Position numbers and translations under genes: made by a program. From Candidatus Villigracilis adiacens (GTDB lineage Bacteria > Chloroflexota > Anaerolineae > Anaerolineales > Villigracilaceae), in contig JADJBU010000005.1 of assembly GCA_016703605.1 (NCBI GenBank), positions 62,001 to 126,000 of the forward strand: a DNA stretch of 64,000 nt. The letters are read 5' to 3'. The notes under the pieces are model-generated. The model was given only the letters and a program-made list of their open reading frames with translations, was not told where the DNA came from and searched no databases. How positions within the stretch are numbered: the first letter of the stretch is position 1; each line of letters begins with the position of its first letter. Shown one piece after another: positions 1-7,278 of the stretch.

Positions 1-2
1 AA

Positions 3-260
3 CTCGTAGCACAAAAGACCGGTTTACGCGTTTATGTGGGACATGAAATGGAAACCATACATTTTGAACAGAAAAAACTTGGAATGCAAGGATTCTTTGA
101 AGGAACCCAACCACCTGCTTGGCTTTCGCAGACCCATATCGGGTGGGTCATTTTCGGACCATACGAAAGGGAGATCACAGGCGATTTCATCCCCCCTGCC
201 AGCCTTGAATTGGTGTATAACGAAAACAATGTAAAAATCTTCAAAGTCATCTCCAAATAG
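3..260 (+). CDS. C-terminal end of a membrane glycosyltransferase-like protein (5' truncated by window edge)
   Basis: The frame is open from the first bases of the window to a TAG at 258-260, giving about 85 residues with no clear start, so the gene begins upstream. The tail resembles the C-termini of large polytopic Anaerolineae membrane proteins of the glycosyltransferase-39/PMT type: a 'VYVGHEMET' stretch, then a Gln/Lys-rich helix leading to 'FFEGT', then 'VIFGPYE'. In that family this segment forms the extracytoplasmic domain after the last membrane helices. The substrate cannot be told from this fragment. The next gene, a sulfatase-like membrane protein, is in the same direction 139 bases downstream, so a shared role in envelope glycan building is plausible but inferred. 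Confidence 0.6.
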   Translation, partial: LVAQKTGLRVYVGHEMETIHFEQKKLGMQGFFEGTQPPAWLSQTHIGWVIFGPYEREITGDFIPPASLELVYNENNVKIFKVISK

Positions 261-399
261 CCAGAATCCCAAAACTCTGACAGAGTATACGGTCATCCAA
301 TTTGAAGACTTGCCTGTCTTTCAGAATACCACGTATTTCCCAGGAAAGCTTGTAATTCTCACTAATTTTCCCAAAAGCATGTCGCTAAATGGATTTATT

Positions 400-1893
400 A
401 TGAAAAAAATACCTTTATATGTCTTTTTACTAACGCTTAATCCAATAATAACATTATATGCACAGCTGCCTGGAGGAATCCCTTTTCAAACCACCATGCG
501 CGTATTTTTTTTCCAACTTTTAGCAACCGTTCTATTTGTTACCTCGATTTACGGAAAAACTAAAAACTTGGAACGTTCTTGTCTTACGACAGGATTGCTG
601 TTTTTTTATTTCTCGTCAACAGGATACTTTTTGCGCTTAATCCCGATCCCCGTTACTTCCTGGGCGCATTTACTTCTTGTCTTTATAGGCGTATCCATAT
701 CAGTCGTTTTCGCGCACCCGCTTCTTTGGGGAAAATATTTAACACAACCATTCCTTAGAATGGCATCACCATATATGAACATGATCGCCTTAGTATCTTT
801 GCTAGTGCCTCTTTATCAAATTTCAAGGGTTATTTTCAAGGGTATTGATGACGCCCGCACACCGTGGAGTGAGATCATTCGGGCGGAAATGCCGCCACAA
901 TCCCTTTCTGCCGAGAATCCGCCTGATGTTTATTATATTATCCTGGACGGTTATACCCGAGCAGATGTATTAAAAGATGTATTCCGATATGACAACAGTC
1001 CTTTTCTTAACGAGTTAAGCAAACGCGGGTTTTATGTAGCAGAACAAAGTCGAAGCAACTATATTAGAACTGCCGTCTCGATCCCCTCCTCCCTTAATAT
1101 GAACTATCTCAATTTTACGGAGGAACAAGCAGGCTGGGATTCGACCAACTATCTTCCACTATACGATCTATTTCAGAACAATCAAACACGGCTCCTGTTA
1201 GAGGAGATGGGTTTTATAACAGCAACCGTGGCGTCCGATTACGCTTTCACTGATTGGCAGGACGCAGATATATATCGTTATCCTAATGCAGTAAAGGTAT
1301 CTGAGTTTGAACGCGTTTACATGAGTATCACAGCTCTTGGCGCATTTTATGATACAGAACTTCCATTCACCGATCAGCTCCGCTCCATTCTACCTTTGCC
1401 AAGCTATGGGACCCGCCGCGAACGGATCGAATATGCTTTTGAACAACTTTCTGGGTTGCCACTTGTTGAGGAACATAAATTTGTATTTGTTCACATAATT
1501 GCCCCGCATCCCCCATTCGTATTTAATGCGGAAGGCGATCCTGTTACGACAAATCGTCCATATGCTCCGGGAGATGCGGAAGATTTTGCAGGCGATGTAT
1601 CTGAATATCAGTCTCAATATATAGAGCAGCTTCAATATGTTAATCAAAAGGTTATCAAAACAATAGATTCGATTTTAACCTCCTCCAAAACACCTCCCGT
1701 CATAATCATTCAAGGGGACCATGGCTCAGGTTCATTATTAAGCCCTACATCATTAGAAGATTCATGCCTTTTCGAGAGAACGTCTATCCTAAATGCATAT
1801 TATATGCCGGGTGGAAAGACAGAACTTTTATATCCGTCAATCACACCAGTCAACTCATTTAGGGTTGTTTTTGATACTTATTTTGGTGCTAAC
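400..1893 (+). pseudogene. Membrane-anchored sulfatase/phosphotransferase-like protein, 5' part, interrupted by an IS
   Basis: About five hydrophobic segments at the N-terminus are followed by an alkaline-phosphatase-superfamily domain like those of LTA synthases and sulfatases. Visible signatures are 'YYIILDGYTRAD' (metal-binding Asp), a candidate nucleophile Thr in 'NYIRTAVSIPSSLN', 'HIIAPHPPF' and 'GDHGSGS'. An IS3-family element is inserted at 1894, and the reading frame now runs into it and stops at 1938. Joining base 1893 to base 3142 restores 32 more in-frame codons and a stop at 3240, so the intact protein had about 530 residues. ATG 400 (a weak GGA lies upstream) or ATG 379 are likely starts; a TTG at 310 is also open. 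The loss of only the last 32 residues may or may not abolish activity. Confidence 0.85.
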
Positions 1894-1918
1894 TGTAGTG
1901 ACCCCAAGAAACTGAACA

Positions 1919-2756
1919 CTAAAGAGGCGTTTGGCTAACAAGAGTTTGCTTGGAAAGCCAAGCAGCCTCAAACTCGGCAGGGGTCAGGTACTTCAAGGAT
2001 GAGTGAACGCGCTTGCGCATATAGACATCCTCAAGGAACTGCCCAATCTGCTTGTAAGCGTGATGATAGTCTTCGTAATCGGAAAGGTCAACCTCCTCTT
2101 CTTTGATGGTTCGCATCAGACGCTCCGCGTATCCGTTTTGTGTAGGTTCGCCAACTTCTGCCATGCTGATTTGAACGGCATGTCCTTGCAAAATCTCAAC
2201 GTAGCGGTTGGCGGCATATTGAACGCCTTGGTCTGAGTGATGGATCTCCGGGCAGTGGGTTTGCAAAGCTTTGCAGAGCGCTTCTTGGGTGAGCGACTGA
2301 TCCAAGGACCAATCCAGATGCCAGCCGCGAATGCAGCGTGTAAAAACATCCATCACCACAGCCAGATAGATAAAGCCTTTTTTGCAGGCGGATGTATGTG
2401 ATATCCGAAACCCAGACTTGATCAGGACGTTCGACGGGCAAGTCTTTCACCAGATTGGGATAGCGCGGATAGGGATGGTCGCTGTTGGTCGTTCGGCACT
2501 TCCGCGCCGCTGGTTTTCGCGCTTGCAAACCCAGTTTTGCCATCCAGCGGGCAATCTTCTTGCGATTGACCTGCCTGCCACGCCTTTTTAATTCGGCGGT
2601 TACACGGCGGTACCCATACCGCGGAAATTCAGCGCACACGCTCTGAATCTCAGCATCCAAGGCTTTGTCTTCGGCGGGCTTGTTCTCATAGTATTGACTG
2701 CTGCGCGATGTGCCCAAAACCCGACTGACGACTGCCTTTGGGTACTGCTTGCCCAT
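1919..2756 (-). pseudogene. IS3-family transposase OrfB (DDE integrase), frameshifted
   Basis: The protein is covered by two overlapping frames. The N-terminal part starts at 2756 (HTH_21-like helices, 'PRYGYRRVTAELKRRG') and reaches the first catalytic Asp in 'QVWVSDITYI'. The rest runs from about 2377 to 1919 and holds the second Asp ('HHSDQGVQYA') and the Glu ('NGYAERLM'). The frames meet at a run of six A (minus strand) after 'YIRLQK'. With five A the standard IS3 sequence 'GFIYLAVVMDVFTR' follows, so one base appears inserted. This is either a real inactivating indel or a homopolymer sequencing error. Confidence 0.88.
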
Positions 2757-2764
2757 TTTTCGGC

Positions 2765-3073
2765 TTAGCTCCCGTTTTTCTGTTTTGCTTGGGGCAAGAG
2801 CGTCAATGCTTTTTTTAGGATTTCCATTTCCAGGCTTTGTTTGCCTGCCAACCGTTCCAACTCTACGATCCGTTCTTGTTGTGGGTCGCTTTCGGTTGTC
2901 GTTTCAAATGCTTTCGACGCATTGCTCAGAAACTGGCTCTTCCAATGTGAGAGCAGGTCTGTTTTCAAGTTGTACTCGCGGCTCGCTTCTGCCATGGTTT
3001 TTGTGCCGCTGATCAGTTCCAAGACCACCTTCGCTTTGTAGTCCGCGCTGAATATCCTTCGGGTTCTTGCCAT
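2765..3073 (-). CDS. IS3-family transposase OrfA (DNA-binding subunit)
   Basis: A 102-residue protein with an N-terminal helix-turn-helix (about residues 5-55, including 'SADYKAKVVLELISG' and 'AEASREYNL...HWKSQF') and a C-terminal leucine-zipper-like coiled coil ('ERIVELERLAGKQSLEMEILKKAL'). It binds the IS ends. The downstream orfB lies in the -1 frame, as in IS3 elements where OrfAB is made by programmed -1 frameshifting. A run of seven A near the 3' end of orfA is a candidate slippery site, but that was not verified. Confidence 0.92.
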   Translation of the reverse strand: MARTRRIFSADYKAKVVLELISGTKTMAEASREYNLKTDLLSHWKSQFLSNASKAFETTTESDPQQERIVELERLAGKQSLEMEILKKALTLLPQAKQKNGS

Positions 3074-3141
3074 TTTGTGCTCCTTTTTCGGCTGTCCGGT
3101 AGTTTATACCTACTGTCCAGTTTTAGGGGGTCACTACAAAC

Positions 3142-3240
3142 TATCCCCTCTTACCAGACAAAACCTATTATTCGCCTCATGTAAATCCATATAATTTTAT
3201 AGAAATTACTGACCAAATAGAAAATTCCTGTGACAATTAA
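3142..3240 (+). pseudogene. Detached 3' end of the IS-interrupted sulfatase-like gene
   Basis: Directly after the second AAC copy, 32 codons and a TAA continue the frame of the upstream sulfatase-like gene, beginning YPLLPDKTYYSPH and ending SCDN. The 'YYS...PYNFIEIT' pattern suits the C-terminus of this family. It has no start signal of its own, so it is a remnant and not an independent gene. Confidence 0.85.
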
Positions 3241-3246
3241 TAGATT

Positions 3247-4578
3247 TTAGTACACCACCGCATCCACCATCAATGCCAGGAAGATGAACGCCAGGTACAT
3301 GCTCGACCAGCGGTACATGATCCACGCCGCCTTGTTGCCGCCGACGCGCCAGACCTGCCAGGCTGCATAGAACAGGAACGCCCCAAGCACCAGCGCAGAA
3401 ACAAGGTAAATGGTGCCAGCCAGGTTGAAGATCGGGAGAAGAAGCGTCACAGCGATCAATTCCACAGTGTAGATCAAAATCTGCCTGCGGGTCTTTTCCT
3501 CCCCCTCCACCACGGGCAGCATTGGCACGCCAGCCCGCGCGTAATCCTTGATACGCACGATTGCCAGCGCCCAAAAATGCGGAGGGGTCCACATGAATAT
3601 GATGGCAAACAGAATCCACGCGCCCAGGCTGAGTTCACCCGTCGCCGCCGCCCAGCCCACCATCGGCGGAATCGCCCCCGCCCCACCGCCAATAACAATA
3701 TTCTGAACTGTCTTCTTCTTAAGCCACACGCTGTAGAAGAAAACGTAATAGAAAATTCCAGCCAGCGAAAGCAGCGCCGCAAGCAGGTTGACAAGCCCCG
3801 CCATCAGGTAATAACTGACCAGGCTCAACGCCAACCCGTACGAAAGACCTTCGGCGGCGGTCAAACGTCCGTCTGCCAGCGGGCGTTTGGACGTGCGCTG
3901 CATGTTCTTATCCAGTTCGCGGTCAATATATTGATTCAACGCGCTCGAACCGCCAGCTGCCAGTGCGCCGCCCAGCAGGGTCCACAACGTCAAAGAAGCG
4001 GAGGGGAAAGCCTTGCCGCCAGCCACCAGCCCGCCATAGGTCGTCACCAACAGCAAAAGGACAATGACCGGCTTCGAGAGGATGAAGAAATCCTTCACCC
4101 GCTGCCGCCAGCCGAATTGATAATCGGCGACCCCGTCCTCTTTCAGCGCGCCGGAGACAAAGACCAGCATGGCAAGCGAAACCCACAACGCCACCGCCGT
4201 CAACGTGTGAAGCACCACAAGATGGGTCGGATAATGGCTGGTCGCTTCGATCGCGCCTACAAAAGCCTGACCAAAGAACAACACCCCGGTCACCGTCGTC
4301 AGCGGCAGAATGAGCGGATGATGTCTCTGTTCGCGCCAAGCCTTGCGCCAGACCGAAATCATCACAAGAGACGCCATCCCCACCAAAATCAAATGAAACA
4401 ACTTGACATAACCGATGGGACTGGTTGGAACACACAACGGCCAGCCCGCGCAAAACAAGGCGGCATTCGTGGTCGTCACAAGCCGCCCCACAACCGTCAA
4501 CACAAAAACCGACGCCAGTAAAAGCACTCCCCGGCGCGCAAAGGAAGTGTGAATCGAATATCTCATTTCATCAATCAT
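3247..4578 (-). CDS. ctaB: Heme O synthase (CtaB) fused to half of a heme A synthase-like (CtaA) domain
   Basis: A 443-residue polytopic protein. Residues about 161-443 are a protoheme IX farnesyltransferase, which converts heme B to heme O, with the prenyltransferase motif N215-x3-D219-x3-D223 ('NQYIDRELDKNM') followed by 'TSKRPL'. Residues 1-150 form four membrane helices resembling one half of CtaA/Cox15. They include a Cys pair (C43, C49) in the first outer loop and candidate heme-ligand His at 62 and 124. Full CtaA has two such halves. The gene is last in the oxidase operon, and its start overlaps the SURF1 stop by 8 bases. Whether the N-terminal half makes heme A, only binds heme, or dimerises into a full site is unknown. 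Confidence 0.9.
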   Translation of the reverse strand: MIDEMRYSIHTSFARRGVLLLASVFVLTVVGRLVTTTNAALFCAGWPLCVPTSPIGYVKLFHLILVGMASLVMISVWRKAWREQRHHPLILPLTTVTGVLFFGQAFVGAIEATSHYPTHLVVLHTLTAVALWVSLAMLVFVSGALKEDGVADYQFGWRQRVKDFFILSKPVIVLLLLVTTYGGLVAGGKAFPSASLTLWTLLGGALAAGGSSALNQYIDRELDKNMQRTSKRPLADGRLTAAEGLSYGLALSLVSYYLMAGLVNLLAALLSLAGIFYYVFFYSVWLKKKTVQNIVIGGGAGAIPPMVGWAAATGELSLGAWILFAIIFMWTPPHFWALAIVRIKDYARAGVPMLPVVEGEEKTRRQILIYTVELIAVTLLLPIFNLAGTIYLVSALVLGAFLFYAAWQVWRVGGNKAAWIMYRWSSMYLAFIFLALMVDAVVY

Positions 4579-5287
4579 CCTGTTTCTTCAAATAGAATGG
4601 ATAGCCGCAAAACAAAATGGCAGCAAACGTAAACCACTGCAAAGCATACCCGAAATGCGAGCCTTCCGTCAATTCAATAATTGGCTGGTACGGAATTGGC
4701 GGCGCGGCATCCTCCCCCGCATTGGGTTGAATGAACGCATCAAGAATGGGATAGGGAAACTGCGCGGACATTTTCTCCAAATCGAGATTATGCCACACCT
4801 CGAGCCGGGTCCCGTCCATCGGCAGCGCATCCGCGACTCCGCCGAAGGCTGGTTTGCCCTGCCCAAGCCGAATCTGCCCCGTGACCGTCACCCCGCCCGC
4901 TTCATCGTAGGCGCGCCAATCCTGCGGCACGGAGTCGCTTTCAGCGGGGATCCAGCCGCGGTTCACCAGAACAGCCGTCCCGTTGTAAAGAAGCGGGGTG
5001 ATGAGATGGAATCCGTACACGCCTTCGCTGTATTGATTCCGAAGCGCAACCTGATTCTCGAAGTCATATTCACCGCTCACCGTCACCGCCCGCCACTCCA
5101 TCGAAGCAAGATCATCCGGCGTGGACTCGTTCAAGTTCAACGGGGCAGCCGCGCGCATGGTTTCGACTTGTGTGTTGAAGGCGCGGCGTCCTGCAAGCCT
5201 GTCCAACTGCCAGATGCCAAGACGGACGCATACCGCCGTGCCCGCAAGGACGAGCAGGGTGGTGAAGAGCCACTTGCGCGAAAACAT
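4571..5287 (-). CDS. SURF1 family cytochrome oxidase assembly protein
   Basis: 238 residues with the SURF1/Shy1 layout: an N-terminal membrane helix, then 'LGIWQLDRLAGRRAFN', the central 'VTVSGEYDFENQVALRNQ' and 'GVYGFHLITPLL', 'VLVNRGWIPAE', and a C-terminal helix ending KKQDD. SURF1 helps insert heme into oxidase subunit I. ATG 5287 is chosen because the frame upstream of it lies over the cupredoxin-like gene, which stops at 5289. It sits between the cupredoxin-like gene and ctaB with almost no spacing, so it is surely cotranscribed. Confidence 0.9.
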   Translation of the reverse strand: MFSRKWLFTTLLVLAGTAVCVRLGIWQLDRLAGRRAFNTQVETMRAAAPLNLNESTPDDLASMEWRAVTVSGEYDFENQVALRNQYSEGVYGFHLITPLLYNGTAVLVNRGWIPAESDSVPQDWRAYDEAGGVTVTGQIRLGQGKPAFGGVADALPMDGTRLEVWHNLDLEKMSAQFPYPILDAFIQPNAGEDAAPPIPYQPIIELTEGSHFGYALQWFTFAAILFCGYPFYLKKQDD

Positions 5288-5288
5288 T

Positions 5289-5789
5289 TTACGAAACACG
5301 TTCTTTATTTTCCTTTTTGCCGCGCGAGCCGACCAAGCCGCTGTACACGGCAAACATCGCCCCGAGCGGAAAGCCCGCAAAGAAAATGCCGGAGAGACGC
5401 GTGCGCCAGGTGACCGGCTCCTGCACGGTGATGCCCATGTAACTTCCCGGCTGAAAGGTGCATTCGACCACCATATTCTCTTCGGTTTCCAGTTTCTGGC
5501 TCGCGGAAGAGTTGGCGGGAATCCACAGCGGGCCCAGTTGATGATTCTCATTATCCCGATTGATGACTTTCAGGGTATCGCCGACGACAAACCGCATATC
5601 GTTTGGGATTTCCGGCGGCGCATCACCGGCGCGGATCAATTCCGCGGTTCCGGCGGGAATGACCAGTTCGATGACCCCGGGCGCGCGATTCTCCTTTTTG
5701 AGGAGGAAGTAGGAAAGCTCCGTGGTAACAGCCGCCAGCGCAAGCCCGATAAAAAACGAGATCGCAATCCGTCGAATCGAAAAGTTCAT
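5289..5789 (-). CDS. Membrane-anchored cupredoxin-like protein, possible copper carrier for the oxidase
   Basis: 166 residues. A membrane helix (about 8-30) is followed by a beta-rich domain resembling a plastocyanin fold ('RFVVGDTLKVINRDNENHQ', 'TFQPGSYMGITV') and a second helix (about 130-150). Candidate copper ligands are H83, C110 and M118. A classical blue-copper site has a second His near the Cys, and none is visible here, so binding may be absent or of another type. The ATGA overlap with the SCO gene (5786-5789) and the position before SURF1 suggest a part in copper delivery to the oxidase. That role is inferred and no named family was recognised. Confidence 0.7.
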   Translation of the reverse strand: MNFSIRRIAISFFIGLALAAVTTELSYFLLKKENRAPGVIELVIPAGTAELIRAGDAPPEIPNDMRFVVGDTLKVINRDNENHQLGPLWIPANSSASQKLETEENMVVECTFQPGSYMGITVQEPVTWRTRLSGIFFAGFPLGAMFAVYSGLVGSRGKKENKERVS

Positions 5790-6397
5790 TGTCCCTGCTC
5801 CAATATAAGCCGGATATCATGGACAATGTCGTCCACGGGGGTCTGGTAGGCAAAGGTCAGCCGCATGTTTCCCTGCGGGTCCACCAGAAAGACGCGGGCG
5901 GTGTGGTTGATGATGACGCCAAACGCCGAATCGCTTTCGACCGCCTCACGGGTGATCGAATAATCTTTCCAGATCGGTTCGAGTTCCTGGATGGTCCCCG
6001 ATACGCCCAGAAACGAGGGGTTGAAATGCTCCACATAGGCTTGCATTTTTTCCGATGTGTCCCGGTCCGGGTCGACCGAAACAAAAACAACCTGCGCATC
6101 GCGGCTGGTGTCGCCGAGTTTTTCCATCACCAGTTTCATCTCCGCCAGGGTGGTCGGACAGACATCCGGGCAGGAGATGTATCCAAAGAAAAGCAGGACG
6201 ACCCTGCCTTTCTGGTCGCTCAGGCGAAATTCGGTTCCGTCGGCTTTGGTTAATGCAAAATCCGCAGCCGGGGGATATGGCTCGGCGTACAACGTCCCGC
6301 GAAAGGAAGGAGGTTTGGCAAACAGAAGGGAAAGCGCCGCAGCAGCGGCCACAACCATCAAAATTCCCCCGCCTACCCAAGCCAGCTTTTTATCCAT
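5786..6397 (-). CDS. SCO1/SenC family copper chaperone for cytochrome oxidase
   Basis: 203 residues: one N-terminal membrane anchor (about 6-27) and a thioredoxin-like domain with the copper-binding pair in 'SCPDVCP' (C76, C80) and the distal His in 'IINHTARVFLVD' (H165). SCO proteins load or reduce the CuA site of subunit II, which is encoded as the first gene of this region. An intrinsic terminator lies upstream, between it and ctaEF, so the assembly genes from here onwards are probably expressed at a lower level by read-through or from their own promoter. Confidence 0.95.
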   Translation of the reverse strand: MDKKLAWVGGGILMVVAAAAALSLLFAKPPSFRGTLYAEPYPPAADFALTKADGTEFRLSDQKGRVVLLFFGYISCPDVCPTTLAEMKLVMEKLGDTSRDAQVVFVSVDPDRDTSEKMQAYVEHFNPSFLGVSGTIQELEPIWKDYSITREAVESDSAFGVIINHTARVFLVDPQGNMRLTFAYQTPVDDIVHDIRLILEQGQ

Positions 6398-6419
6398 GGT
6401 CTACCTGTAGTTATCTGTC

Positions 6420-6448
6420 AAAAAAATCCGCCGCCTCATCGGCGGCGG
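6420..6448 (-). terminator. Intrinsic terminator between ctaEF and the SCO gene
   Basis: Read on the minus strand: an 8-bp perfect GC stem CCGCCGCC/GGCGGCGG with a 5-base loop, then A and seven T. It follows the ctaEF stop by about 20 bases and splits the oxidase operon into structural and assembly parts. Confidence 0.88.
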
Positions 6449-6469
6449 AGAAGGTTCATTCAGCGCTGA

Positions 6470-7255
6470 TTATTGCACAGCCGTGCCGATCAGGTATAAG
6501 GCGGGGTAGAAGAAGATCCAGACCAGGTCTACAAAGTGCCAATAGACCGCGGCGGCTTCCACGCCCCAGTGCTTTTCGGCGGAGTATACACCCTTGCGGG
6601 CATTGTTCCAAACCACGCCGAGGAAGATCAAGCCGGTAAAAACGTGGAAGGCGTGCATTCCGGTCATCATATAGAACACGCCGCCCAGCGGACCCACGGA
6701 GGGGTTGCCAAACGAAGCCACCAGCCCTTCATCCGCGGCCAGCCGCCATTCGACAAAAACCACGCCGATCAGGAAGCCCAAACCCAGAACAAAGGTGATC
6801 AGGGTGTTCTTCATGAATTCTTTCCTGTCGCCGTACTTCATGGCGGTCTCGCCGCGGTTCATGAAGAAGGACGAAATGAGCAGGACAGCCGTCACCGCCA
6901 GCCCAAGCATTTGGTTAAGATGCGGGCGGGTGAGTCCGAGCAGGTTGGCGCGCATCACCAACAGACCGGCAAAGACAAAACCGTCTGAAAGCAGGAAGAG
7001 CCAAAGTCCGAGCCGATTCGTGCCCGTCTTGTAGGCGTAGGAATGTTCGCCGTCCCTGCTCTCTTCATTGAGTTTGTAGATGTGCATGTAGTAATACATG
7101 ACGAGCGCGGCTTTGATCACCGCCATCACGACCAGCAGGGACGCCGCATTGAAGGAAACAGCGACAAAATATTCAGTGATGGTCAATATTGTCAGGTAGA
7201 CAAAGATCACCACGCCCTGCCCCAGGGCGGACGATTTATCTTGTGTATGTGCCAT
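6470..7255 (-). CDS. Cytochrome c oxidase subunit IV-III fusion (CtaF-CtaE)
   Basis: 261 residues. Residues 1-65 form a small three-helix segment like the bacterial subunit IV (COX4_pro/CyoD type: 'VVMAVIKAALVMYYYMHIYKL'). Residues from about 80 onwards are a subunit III with 'GLWLFLLSDGFVFAGLL', 'MTGMHAFHVFTGLIFL' and 'VYWHFVDLVWIFFYPALYL'. Subunit III stabilises the catalytic core and the proton uptake path. In most operons ctaE and ctaF are separate and in the order E-F; here subunit IV is N-terminal and fused. It sits 23 bases after ctaD and is followed by a strong terminator. Confidence 0.92.
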   Translation of the reverse strand: MAHTQDKSSALGQGVVIFVYLTILTITEYFVAVSFNAASLLVVMAVIKAALVMYYYMHIYKLNEESRDGEHSYAYKTGTNRLGLWLFLLSDGFVFAGLLVMRANLLGLTRPHLNQMLGLAVTAVLLISSFFMNRGETAMKYGDRKEFMKNTLITFVLGLGFLIGVVFVEWRLAADEGLVASFGNPSVGPLGGVFYMMTGMHAFHVFTGLIFLGVVWNNARKGVYSAEKHWGVEAAAVYWHFVDLVWIFFYPALYLIGTAVQ

Positions 7256-7278
7256 TGATATTTACTCCTCGCCTTTTA

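Larger units (their letters stand above)
1894..3138 (-). mobile_element. IS3-family insertion sequence, 1,245 bp, with inverted repeats and 3-bp target duplication
   Basis: Both ends begin TGTAGTGACCCC read inwards (1894 rightwards, 3138 leftwards). The similarity of the two ends continues imperfectly for about 27 bases. The flanks 1891-1893 and 3139-3141 are both AAC, a 3-bp target-site duplication typical of several IS3 subgroups. Inside are orfA and orfB on the minus strand, as in IS3 elements. Removing the element plus one AAC reconstitutes the host sulfatase-like frame exactly, which proves the boundaries. orfB carries a one-base frameshift, so this copy may not move unaided. Confidence 0.95.

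Noticed and set aside
24..296. Minus-strand frame at the window start
   Set aside because: The plus strand has the open 3' end of a recognisable membrane protein there.
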